From Diorhabda sublineata (Eukaryota; Arthropoda; Insecta; Coleoptera; Chrysomelidae): a stretch of DNA of 64,000 nucleotides. Positions 47,006-57,510 of the stretch are shown here, in pieces. The first letter of the stretch is position 1, and each line of letters opens with the position of its first letter. Below the pieces are notes generated by a model. The model made no database searches. It was not told the origin of the DNA and saw only the letters and a program-made list of their open reading frames with translations. The stretch is from NCBI RefSeq assembly GCF_026230105.1, contig NC_079479.1:34131385-34195384 (forward strand), read 5' to 3'. The translations under genes and the position numbers were made by a program.

Positions 47006-48720
47006 TGATACTGATTAGAAAAACTAAACTTCTAATACATTTAATTTCCATTATATACAATGGAATATGAACCGACTTCGTATAAAAGACTAACAATCAT
47101 TTTGCGCTCGTGAGTAACGTTTGAAATGTTATTTCGTCTAAATTAATTGAAAAATATTAACTATTCGATTAAAAACTCACCATGAAAATGTTCTTCGTGA
47201 ATCATTTGGCATTTTGGGGTTTTCTAAACAGTTACCCCTAACCGAGGCACTGGTAATCGGCAACACTTGATTAAAATCATATCCAATATTGGTATAATTA
47301 ATAATAAATATATAATAAAAAAAAACTTTCACTGTAATTTACGAAAAAAGTATACAGTTGTCAAAATTTGTATAAACCATCAAAAATAATGGCAGTTGGA
47401 GAATTTGAAAGTTTATGCGATCAGCTGTTTGGCCTCTAAGCAACTCATAGAATCGATGCAAACGTATGGGGGTTCATTATTATATCGCCTTCAATTTGGA
47501 CTCGTCTAGTTGATCCCAAATCTTGGAAAAGCTTCAACCGTTCCCATCGACGATTTGTGCATGTAACATATTAATCAATTGAAATTATTTGCCAGTCGAA
47601 AAATTCGTGATTGAAGAAAACGACAATCGATTTTAATTACTTCTGAAATATACAGTGTCCGTTCACGAACAAAGTGTTCGGAGTGGGAAAAATAACGCAA
47701 CTGTAGTACGTTGTCACTTGTTTAAAACCAGAAATGTTTATAACTCTGTCAACTGTCAAATGAAATATTAAACTTTATAATAACAACCTTGAATATAGTT
47801 AAATTTCTAGTTACTGAATCATTCGATTCATATTGTTTTTTCCATAGTTCAATTTCGGAAAACGGGTATTGTTCTTTTATCTATAATTTTATAACACGAA
47901 CGACAGTTTTTTCCACAATACAAAGTATACAATTGGTTTGGCCTATGACGTCAAATTTCGTTATCGAACTATGACGATTCCTAGAAATAGTGTCGAAAAA
48001 ATCTGCGTCAATATCTATGATTCTATGAATAAAAAAATCTACAATCCAACTTATTTTACTAATTTATAATCAACAGAAAGATTACGGAAAGTCACAAACT
48101 TGATAATAGATTTTCGTAGTATATCAAAAAGCACGAGTTTGCTTAGTGTGGATCAGTTTTTCTATTTTAGTTAGTTTTAGCTCTGCTCTGGTCAGTAGTT
48201 TTTGATAATTGATGGTAACCCAGTCATTTCTCATTCAACTGTGGTCAAAATGTAGAACTTTTAGTTTGTGTTTGACAGCTATAGATTGCAGACAAAAACC
48301 TGTCACTCAAATCCAAATTAAACTCCGGTTAAATCGTGGATGGAAGCGAAATAGGACTGGAGGGCTCATTTTTTTGTTAAGAGTTAGCCTGTTGGCTATA
48401 CACCCTTGCCTTTAGGCTTGTCTGGACGTCTCAATGTGTGTGTGTTGGTATTCGCTACCTCGTTAAACCCTTTCCGACTTCTTCGACAAAAAGATCTGTC
48501 CCCGATGACCTTTTTTCTCCAAATACGTCGCAAAGAGAGGTCGATTCGAACGGAGAAATCTTGTATGTCTCGTGGAATTATAAATTATGAATAAGAGTAC
48601 TTAAAAGCTAGTAATGTATTGTGTTTTATCGCAGAAATATCCAGGTTTAGTTAAACGAAAGCGGGTTCTCTTACAATAAGAAAATGATAATACTGGGAAA
48701 GTTAAAACGAACGAGATCGA
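47006..48720. other. Non-coding stretch
   Basis: Nothing recognised; frames at 47789-47974, 48209-48415 and 48406-48594 have no domains. Confidence 0.4.
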
Positions 48721-48905
48721 AGAATACATCCAGCATTTAGTCCGGACTTTGCACCGTCACATTATTATTAAGATCCATTCGTGGCAAACAAATTGCATCA
48801 AAAGGAGATGTTTTGAGTGATTTTACCAAAGTCCCAAAGAGGTTGTTGAACGATTATTACAACTTAATACAGAGATTTCCTTTTTGTATGATTATTTAAT
48901 AAAAA
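48721..48905 (+). pseudogene. Mariner C-terminal relic (second type)
   Basis: Plus-strand pieces HPAFSPDFAPSHYY, then in another frame a KQIASKGDVLSDFTK-like stretch and VVERLLQLNTEISFL, follow the C-terminal order of SETMAR-like mariner transposases (HPPYSPDLAPSDYHLFRS ... LVERWxxxxxxxGxYF). The Asp of SDYH is changed to His. Short and frameshifted. Confidence 0.5.
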
Positions 48906-49399
48906 AAGTGTTTTTAGACAAAGATAAATTTATATTTCTGTCTTCTGTCTCCACTTCTCCAAATATCTATACAACTTTGACTTAGTCGAATCCTTTCTCA
49001 TTCCGTATTTCATTCAGATTTACAAAAAAATAGTCAAATAAGCCTTTGAAGATACCTACTTAACTAGGGATGGAATTTTCAATTCTAATTAAATTTCGAG
49101 AATTTATATTTCCGTTTAATGATTCACTGTATTTTCGAGAATTAGAATCGATACGCGAGAAAAATAAGGTCAGGTTAACGGTACGTGAAACTGATGTGAC
49201 CTTTTTGGTGCATCGATTAGATCTCGTAAAAATGACCTTGACAATGATAAAAGCGAAAGTTTATTCAATTCACATACTAGTTCGTAACGGTACGAATAAA
49301 TTTAAGTAAAATGAATTGGTTTAATTTTAAAAAACTTTCGATTGAAATTTATTTTACGGTAAATAAATAATCATTTCCATTCACTAATTTGACAAATGT
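48906..49399. other. Non-coding stretch
   Basis: A 79-codon plus frame at 49070-49309 has no domain I recognise. Confidence 0.35.
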
Positions 49400-49700
49400 C
49401 CACAGAAAATTATCGACAACACAATCACCACTTCCTTAAGAATAAGTTTATAGTCCTTATCCATCAGAAGCAGTATGGTTTTTATCCTAGGGGAAGTGGT
49501 CGACTAACCTATTGTTCAAAGAGACATATCTTCACTTATGAATGATGGTGGTTCTTTAATTTTCCACAAAAACGAACATCTTCATCTTAAAACACTTGAA
49601 CGCAGTCCTCTAGTTATTAAATCGCACACAATTCCTATCGTAGTACCGCAGTAGGTACTCGGAGCTAATCAATCGTAGTAAATCAGAATTTTGCATGGTT
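49400..49700 (+). pseudogene. LINE reverse transcriptase relic
   Basis: Plus-strand readings give HHFLKNKFIVLIHQKQYGFY (compare the xxNLLSDxQYGFR block), GKWSTNLLFKETYLHL with MNDGGSL (compare RSTTDLLxxVTHxI), and further on IVVPQ followed by a stop and VLGAN (compare GVPQGSVLGP). The order is that of a non-LTR RT, with motif A deleted and several frame changes. Confidence 0.5.
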
Positions 49701-51069
49701 TTTGGAAACAAACGCCCCGTACAAACGACTAACTTTCCATAAGTAAGTTTACAAATAAAATTTTCAAAATGAATTACACAGAAAATTCACTTTCCAATAT
49801 TTTTTCAACCACGAATTCGTATTTACTATCTTCTGATTAAATATATCAGCATTAGAATATGAATAGAATAAACGCGTTCGTGATGTGATGATGCACAATT
49901 CAAAACAAATCGGAAAATCTACGTTCCACGAAATCTAACAAAAATCTGTGATGGACATACGTCATAGTTGAATTACGTTGCATATTTCAATTTAATTCGA
50001 AATACTATAAATCACGGTTCAAACTGTCGCTTTACATTTAACAAAATGTATTATTCATTTTAGAGACTGTGTCGGATTAATTCCTGAACAAAATTTTCTA
50101 AGAATAGCGAATCAATGGTTTTTCCTTATTCTACTACCCTAAAGGACTCTCGCTGTTTACCAAATAATCTGACCTCGTTTTAATAAAATCGATAGAAAAA
50201 TGAAAAGGTTAGTTGGTGTAATATTGAGACTGGATATATAAGAAATTTGTTGTGATTGTTTCAAAAAAGTATGCCAAAATAAGAGATGATTTAATAGAAG
50301 CATTTTGGACTGTAATTTTGGCTTTCTTAGTGTCAATAATGATTGAAAAATATCTTCTTGTGAAAGATAGTGAATAAGAAAGCTGTTAAAACCTATTATT
50401 TATATCTCTTTCTTCACAAATAGTTTCGAAAAAGTTACAGTACCTCCTAGTAGTACAGTTTTTGTACATATTCCAATGTTTTCGATGGGTTCGATACGTA
50501 GTCAGAATAGGGAAAGACATGACAGCGGTGCCAAAAGCAGCTGGAGAAGAAATACCTAGGGTAGAAGACGTTGTGGATAAATAACTTGCCCTTAATTGAC
50601 TTATTTCATATTCATAGTTGCCGCTTGGACAGATTTTAACCTTTTCGTTGCTAGTATTACTTTATCAATAATCTTTTAAATCCATTTGAATGTGTTTATG
50701 GGACTGTTTCAGTCAGTTGCCACAGTCAAATGTCTAAAATCTTGCGCTGGATTTTAGGGATGGTCCTCCAGAATTCAAGAATACATTCCATGTACTTCTT
50801 TTGTACTTTTTCCAACTTGAAACCAAATTAATATCATGATCCATGCAATACGATCTCACCAATAAAAATCGGAACTGGTTCAAACTCTTCACTAAATAAG
50901 AAATCTTTGAAAATCTATTTAACTATCGGTTTCCCAAAAATAGCTTAGTTTAGGGTCGCAACGAACACTACCAAGTTTTTTTGTAACAAAATGGTTATTG
51001 ATGGTAACAAGATTTGTTTTTACTAATACCAAATTTTCTGGTTGAGATTGGTTACACATGAGATATATG
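49701..51069. other. Non-coding stretch
   Basis: No gene recognised. RWVRYVVRIGKDM near 50490 is weakly reminiscent of a LINE C-terminus but is not enough to call. Confidence 0.35.
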
Positions 51070-51570
51070 ATTTAAGATACCAAACCCACTAAATACGATT
51101 TTTCTCATTCAAATTTATACACAGCCAGTGTCCAACTGGAAGAGATGCAAATTTCCATTTTGCAGCAAGACTTGTTTGAGGTTAGAATCAATAATATTCG
51201 ATTTTATAGCATTTCGTTAGCCCACGAACATCATTACAATAAACCAGATTTAAATTTATTTCTCTCGTTGCCTCTACCAGGAAAATGAGTTACCAAAGTA
51301 TCTGACTAGGTCATTGAGCCCAATCTGTAACAAACTTGAAGTCTAACTCAACTGAAAATCTGAGTTAGATTCGTTATGGGAAGTAAACGTTTCTGCGTCC
51401 TCTGCATCACTCAGGATGTCATCTAAATTAGGTAGCAGGTGCGGATCTGGTTTTTCAGAGATATTTGGACACTTGAAGAATAGTCGAATCAAGGTTAACG
51501 TAAGATATTTTCTGCCCATGTTTTGTTTTGATCACCAAGTATTAATTTGTGTTATTAATTTTACTTTTCA
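51070..51570 (-). pseudogene. Relic of a repeated insect ORF family (LNDLVRD/IDSSK-type)
   Basis: Minus-strand pieces in order: NLDDILSDAEDAETFTSHNE, then SNSDFQLS, IGLNDLVRYFGNSFSW, YCNDVRGLT and IIDSNLKQVLLQNGN. From memory, many insect genomes carry a multicopy protein with the order IGLNDLVRDLxL, SxxKDLLPFF, VYCxDVxGL and FIDSSKRSLKxVLLHNGN, usually treated as transposon-derived. Here the parts are compressed by deletions and split by stops. The family's function is not known to me. Confidence 0.5.
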
Positions 51571-51691
51571 CACTTTTCACGCTTAATGAATTAGAAATTT
51601 TGTTTGAAAAATAAAAAAAATTATATTTATATTAATTATATTCATAAAATATGTGCATCAGGTTGTTTTGTCCAAAATTATTACAACTTAC

Positions 51692-51717
51692 CTTACAGGC
51701 TTGTTCGAGTGCGAATC
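51692..51717 (-). other. Candidate 26-bp micro-exon
   Basis: On the minus strand a TACTAAT branch-point-like motif, a pyrimidine-rich stretch and TTGTTGCAG|G precede 26 bases (GATTCGCACTCGAACAAGCC plus TGTAAG) that end at AG|GTAAGTTG. Borders are consensus at both sides. Alternatively, the donor ends a longer exon from ATG 51817 with a hydrophobic start. No neighbouring exon was found. Confidence 0.25.
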
Positions 51718-51812
51718 CTGCAACAAAAGTATGACATAAAATTAGTATTATTATAACTCTGCAGGATGTTCCGAGCAAGTAGATGACGTGAAAATAATGC
51801 TGTGACAATTTT

Positions 51813-52170
51813 ATCATATGACTCTTCGTTTCTGAGTTATAGGCTTTTGAGTTGCGAAATCAGAACTTAATTTTAAGTATATTTTCTAAATTATACAATC
51901 AAATATGATGAATTTTTAAGATTACGTATGTCCATGTGTGTGTGACGGAATAAATAATTCTACACTATTATCTAAAGGACAGGGACGGCTCATGCCCAAT
52001 GGTTAACAATCTGGACCATTTTAAAGATTGTAATTGTAATTATTTATTGAAAATACTCACTCAAATAAAAAAACTATAAAAAATGTTGCATATTCATAAT
52101 CATCGAAGGTATAATTTTGAGAATATACTGAAATCTAAGTTCCAATTTCGCAATTTTAGGTCCATAAATT
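51813..52170. repeat. Second copy of the CTCGTTTCTGAGTTATA foldback family
   Basis: 51813-51905 matches the reverse complement of 43690-43830 (ATCATATGA...TTCGTTTCTGAGTTATAGG and AAGTATATTTTCTAAATTAT). Sequence at 52083-52170 (GAGAATATACTGAAATCTAA, TTCGCAATTTTAGG) resembles the same unit in the opposite orientation, so this copy also has a foldback layout. Confidence 0.55.
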
Positions 52171-53864
52171 TGTTTTTATGTCACGGCATAATTTTTTTAT
52201 TAACTACCGAATTATTCATTACCGTAATTTTCTCTATAATCCTAGCCTTCGTTAATTTTTTATCTAACCAATACACAGAAGGTTATCAACCTTCTTAATT
52301 ATTCTACACACATTATTGCTACGCTATTTTTGTGTATAATTTTGGAACTTGTGATAATTCAGTATAATTGTAAACAACAGGTAACAACAAAAGATCGTTA
52401 TTATTACGTGTTTTAATGGTAACAGGAAATAGTTTAAGTAGGCGATATGTGTGTCGTACGCCCTCTTAATCTCAATATATGTTCATTGATACTTAAATTT
52501 TCATTCATAAACCGAGACACACATCAGGTTGCTTGGCGGACCTGATTACTTATACAATACCCGTAAGTTTACAAAAAAAAATTGAGTGATCGTGTAAAGA
52601 CATTAAAAACCATTTAATGGAAAATAATAAGACATTTCCAAACACTATTAAATGCTGTAAATGATCATGGAACTACAAGAAGAGTAATAAAGTACTAATA
52701 AGTTAATTTCGGTATTTTTTAAAATAGCTCCTCGTGAGGAAATATGTAATGAAGTATATTTGATAGAAATTAAAGTGGAATCATTTTTAGAATGAATATT
52801 TTACCAAGATAATAATCACAGACACGCCTTCAAAAATGTTTATTTTTTTCTTATTGATAAGCATCTTCATTGAATGTGGTTGAACAGTCACGAAAAGTGG
52901 TATTACCTACAAACAAGTGGTACTTTGAATTTACCATTATTAGAAAAATATTATATTGATATAAAAAACTGTTTATACGTAGTGAAGTCCATGAGTTCTT
53001 AGCCTGATGGCTTTGAAGGTTCTAATCATGAACGTCTTTAATGTGATGACGTCCAAAAAAGCGATAATGACGATGAAGAAGTGGATTATATCATCGACAC
53101 TTTTTCGCAATCAAGTTTTTCATTGTCTAGAGACCGCAATGGACGACAACAAGAAGACAAGACAGATAAGATTGTATTTCAGTAATCGATTACCTGAAAA
53201 TTAGTAATCCGACATACCCTCTACATTCTATCCACTTTCAGGAAAGATCAGAGATTATTAGGTTGGATGTTTGAGCGACAAAAGATAAGAATAACAGCGG
53301 TCCTCTGTATATTTACAAAGTCAAAGAACAATCACCAATTTATTTTACTATATTTGAAATTGAAAGTCATAAAGATATAAAATTAGTTTTATTATAATCT
53401 CGAATACTAAAACGCGTGAATATTGAATGAATTTCTAGGTTATTTAAGAAATAAATTGTACAACACTAAAACTTCCAACAACAAGCTGCAAATAACAAGT
53501 TTTTTGGTTGTTAATTCATATGATTTTCGTCCTGTTGCAGCACTCTGTGCCGTTTGGACAATTTTTTGTTATATGTCATCTGCTTTGGAGTACTTTGGAG
53601 GTTCTAAAATGGGATGGATGAAGGGTGAGAGTGATGAATCAAAGTTGGTGGCTTTTTGATATAACAGAAGAAGAGAGATTGTGTATATGGGGATGTTTTA
53701 TAAGAAGAGTAAAGAGTAAATAGAGTAAATTAAAGAGATTTTGAAAGGTCAACGTTCTGGTCAACGCCTGATTTATCTTCTAGGATGATAACAAGGATTC
53801 CTCGAAACTGTGCAAAGAGGAATTTCTGAAAACTGAATACACTGTTTACACTCACAATTACACT
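52171..53864. other. Non-coding stretch
   Basis: Frames at 53007-53204 and 53423-53659 are unsupported. In another frame 53030-53190 gives an acidic DNDDEEVDYIIDTFSQSS stretch that could be a transposase N-terminus, not identifiable. Confidence 0.35.
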
Positions 53865-53935
53865 GTCTCACGTGCGTTTCTATAACCAAGTTATCGTCTT
53901 CAGAGACAGTTTACCTTCAGTGCAATATTTACTTT
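53865..53935 (-). repeat. Dispersed repeat, copy 2
   Basis: Reverse-orientation copy of the repeat at 5575-5655; shares CTCTGAAGACGATAACTT-GTTAT and the following CGC-GTGAG stretch. Confidence 0.6.
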
Positions 53936-54027
53936 TGTTAGTCTCGTTAATAACATTTTATTTAAAGTTTTGATTATACATAATCCTTTTTGAAAAGGTT
54001 CGCAAACATATGAATTTTTTATTACAG

Positions 54028-54132
54028 GTGGTCTCGATGACGAATTACGGGGGAAACGTCGTAAATCCGGGAAAGAAGAGCTTGCGGTTTTCTCATTTAA
54101 TAAACGCTTTGGCGGCTTTCAATACCGGATGA
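54028..54132 (+). CDS. Candidate terminal exon of an unidentified gene
   Basis: An acceptor (ATTTTTTATTACAG|GTG) at 54027/54028 opens a GC-richer stretch. In phase 0 it reads VVSMTNYGGNVVNPGKKSLR then FSHLINALAAFNTG and stops at 54132. In phase 1 it reads GLDDELRGKRRKSGKEELAV then FSFNKRFGGFQYRMTYS and stops at 54143, with GKRR as a possible amidation/cleavage site. Composition suggests coding, but I cannot choose the frame or find the upstream exon. Confidence 0.3.
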   Translation: MVSMTNYGGNVVNPGKKSLRFSHLINALAAFNTG

Positions 54133-54143
54133 CGTATTCTTGA

Positions 54144-55065
54144 AAAAATTATTCACTAGTGGTCGATTTAATTACATATCTGTTAGTCAGATCGAGAATC
54201 AAAGTTCTCCGATATTTGCTGTTGGAATCCTTTATTATTTCCCGGTAAATTGACTGGGAATTTTTTGGGGCACTAGAGCACAATAATTTTTGTATTAGGC
54301 TGTCACTTTTTCTAGATTGACTTATGGCGTCGGGAAGTTTTTTATTCGGAATGAATTCGTTTATATATTCAGATTTTTGGGGTGGGTATCATCCTTCCTA
54401 GAATGAAATTGATTATTAAACGATTCTCTTTCGGGAAATTGTATAAACGATACATTTTTTGTGATATGTGAATCGAATTCCATTTCCTGTTGTAAACGAG
54501 TCAAAAAATGGATTAATTAAAACAATGAACTCTCATGTTTTCGAATCAAAGCTGGGCGCCAATTTGTAAAAGTTCCCGGCTGTAGAATATTCCTCAAGAA
54601 AATAATATTTGGCCTTAATTAAAGAACTGGTACTTAAATGGGATGAATAATATTTTGAACGCCACCGGCTTTTCATCGAAATTAAATTGAAGACTAAGAA
54701 AAATAAACAATATCCTAGCAGTTCAATATGAACTACTTAAAGCAATAAAGAAATTTTTTATCAGCAAGATATTTATAGAAAGGAATGGAAGAAAATTCGC
54801 ATCAACTATGGAAAACTCGAATGGGGTTTTCATAAATGTTTTTTTAGATATTGCTGTCTCTTTAGTATGAGTTTTTGGTTAGTAATCTAAGGAAGAGTTT
54901 TACATAAAGTTTCTTTGTAATTTTGATACTGTAATAGTATTTGAATCTCAGTAAAACCAAGCTACATACATGGGATGACTCGAATAAGAAATTCGATTTT
55001 ATTAGAACTAGGGAACTTAACAGCGAGTTGTAAAAGGTGGTACAACTATAATGCATGATGTTAAT
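54144..55065. other. Non-coding stretch
   Basis: Nothing recognised. Confidence 0.45.
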
Positions 55066-55830
55066 TGTGAGTCGCCCAACTTAATCTGACATTTCGTGCA
55101 CTTCGTGATTTTTTTGGTCAGCATAATCGACCAAATGTGTCCACAATCGGGAGAATTGTGCGCAAATTTCAACAAACCGGGTCTGTAGGAGATGTGAAAA
55201 CACCTGTTCGTGCTCGCCCCGTTCGTTCTGCGGAAAACGTTACTGTTGTTCGCGATAGTGTGGCAATTAAACATCACTGATGCGAATTTTGAATAAAGCA
55301 TTGAATTTACACGCTTAAAAGGTTCAATTGACTCAAGAGCTGAAGCCTGCTGATCATTTCAAGCGTCGTCAATACGCCGAAAAGTTGGTGGAACAGACAG
55401 AAGTGAATGGTGACTTTACAGGCACACTTTCACCTCAGTGGATTCGTTAACAAGCAGAATTGCCACATTTTGGCAAATGAGAATCCAGGAGTGATTGTTG
55501 AAAAGTCGATGCATCCAAAAAGAGTGACTGTTTGGCGCGGTTTATGGGCTGGCGGCGTACTTCTTCGATAATGAGGTCTGCCAAGCAGTTATCGTGAATG
55601 ATATTCGCTATCGCGGGATGATAACGAACTTCTTGGGGCCAAAAACTGAGGATATGGATCCGGACGATATGTGGTTCCAACAGGATGGTGCCACTTGCCA
55701 CACAGCCAACGAAACAATGGCTCTTTTGCGCGAGAAACAATTCAATAGCTGAAGGATGAGATAATTCGGCACATTAACAATATTGAACCTCAATTATGTC
55801 ATTGAAAATATGGATATTTTGTTACACACA
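55066..55830 (+). pseudogene. Mariner-like (Tc1/mariner superfamily) transposase pseudogene
   Basis: Plus-strand pieces in order: LTFRALRDFFGQHNRPNVST then IGRIVRKFQQTGSVGDVKTP and RARPVRSAENVTVVRDSVA (DNA-binding part); LNKALNLHAYKVQLTQELKP-like and HFKRRQYAEKLVEQ (linker); HFHLSGFVNKQNCHIWANEN-like around the lost first Asp; KSMHPKRVTVW; GLWAGG; MWFQQDGATCHTANETMALL (second Asp, in QQDGA); then a jump from REKQFNS to LKDEIIRHINNIEPQL-like sequence at the C-terminus. The WPPRSCDLTPLDYFLWG block with the third Asp is deleted. Frameshifts throughout. Distinct family from the other mariner copies in the window. Confidence 0.85.
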
Positions 55831-56724
55831 TTATTGTCATATATCCTTCTATCATTATAAAAAATATTGAGATAATTCTCTGAAAACGCGAGTCTGAATA
55901 AATAAGAATTAAACAGAAACATCATGAAGCAAGGAAATAACAGAATTAAAAACCAAAAAATGTGTCAAGTTCATCTGATATATTATAGATTTTTGTTTGC
56001 TTTTCAAGTTATTTTCAATACATATTAATTCCATTTAAATTTAAAAATGATTTTATTCCAAACATCATGTGAAAACCGTGATATTTCAATAATTAATTTA
56101 TATTTTTTCAAACATTTTCAAACACTATTTGATTTGATCGGAATTATCATTACCACATTGTTAAAATATTTTTTCTTAGTAGAAGTAATCATAATAATTA
56201 TAATTAAAAGATCCTCGTGCAACCAGAAGCATTCGAAATATTTTTATTGAGTGCCATCTAGTAAAACACACCATGAGCATTCTCGATCCTAATCTGTACG
56301 AATATTCATATATTTATTCCTAATAACAAATAACCAGAAATGTTGAAGGTAATTCGTTTACAGAAATACGTCCGGTCGAGTTAGTACAAATTCCTTAATG
56401 TGGATTCATTCTTCATTCATTTCCTAGTTCGAAAAAATCCTGCCGCCGGCGCTAAGATTCTTTGACGTCTAGGCGAGTAAACTCATTGAGAAACTTGACT
56501 GGTATTCGGCGATTCGGGGAAATGATCCGGTATTTTATTGTATTTCTAAAGAATGGCGGTGTCGGTACGATAACAGAATACGATCGTGAGGTTTTTGTTT
56601 TTACAAGTTCGGTGCGCCATGTCTACCTGAGAAGAATTTTATTTTTATTCGCAATTAATTTCAAAATTAACTCTACTGCGATTACAAGTTTTATTATCTA
56701 CTCAATTACCACCTTTCTACACTT
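55831..56724. other. Non-coding stretch
   Basis: Frames at 56047-56250 and 56462-56734 have no recognisable domain. Confidence 0.4.
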
Positions 56725-57510
56725 GCGGGTGTAGTATATCCCTTACCCAAAGTCTCTTCCATTTCCTTCTATCAATTACTTTCTGTCTTATCACATTCCA
56801 TTCAATATTTTTCCCATGCTTTTCTTGGTCTTCCTTTTTGTTTGTTTTTTACTCCGTATACTCTTCCAACCATTTTGTCTTCTCTTATTCTTGTAACAAG
56901 TCCAAACTGCTCTTCTTCTATTTTAACATCTATAGGTTTTGTTCCTAGATATTTTATTTCATCTTATTTCTTTGTATCAGTATTGTGGTTCATATTTCCG
57001 GTCCGATAAATATCATAGAAGCGTCTACTTTTTTTAAAATTTCTGTTCTTTCTTTCGGTACTTTTTTCTTTGCCTGAAAGGTATTTTCAATACTTCTAAA
57101 GAGTTTCCCTTCTGTCTCTCTCCTCTCCTTTATTTCCTTTTCGATTCTTCCAACTTCTTGGTCCAGTTTTGTTTCATTTAGATATATTTCGTGTAATTTT
57201 TATCGTTGTGTTTGTTTCGTGTTTAGCTATTAGTACCAGATCATCTGCATAGGCGATTTCTGATACTTCGACTTCTACATTCCAATGTGTCGCCTTGTAG
57301 TTGCTTATTTTGCACCCTCATCAAAAACCACCGAGGAGAGAAGTGGGACGAAGTCTTACTCATCTCGTTGTTTCAAATTTTTTGGGATATCATTTCGCCT
57401 TTATATTTTCTGAGGCTAATTAGTCTAATGCTAATTCTGCATTTCCTTGTGACTTCTTCATCTTGTGTATAGGAACTACTTTGTCAGTTTTGTAATGTTC
57501 TGGAGCTATC
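56725..57510 (-). pseudogene. LINE RT and C-terminus, single-copy edge of the 381-bp array
   Basis: On minus, from 57510 downward: damaged RT sequence, then VEVSEIAYADDLVLIAKHET with the catalytic YADD at 57240-57251, then KLDQEVGRIEKEIKERRETE, and further on VYGVKNKQKEDQEKHG with IRQKVIDRRKWKRLWVRDIL and a stop near 56725. The tail matches the GRPRKxWxxxxxxxxxxRxxWRxLV-type end of several non-LTR families. Stops and frameshifts show it is dead. It continues upstream (higher coordinates) into the 381-bp array, which carries the preceding part of the same ORF. Confidence 0.8.

Noticed and set aside
53030..53200. Acidic transposase N-terminus in a non-ATG frame
   Set aside because: DNDDEEVDYIIDTFSQSS is compatible with piggyBac-type leaders but nothing downstream supports it.
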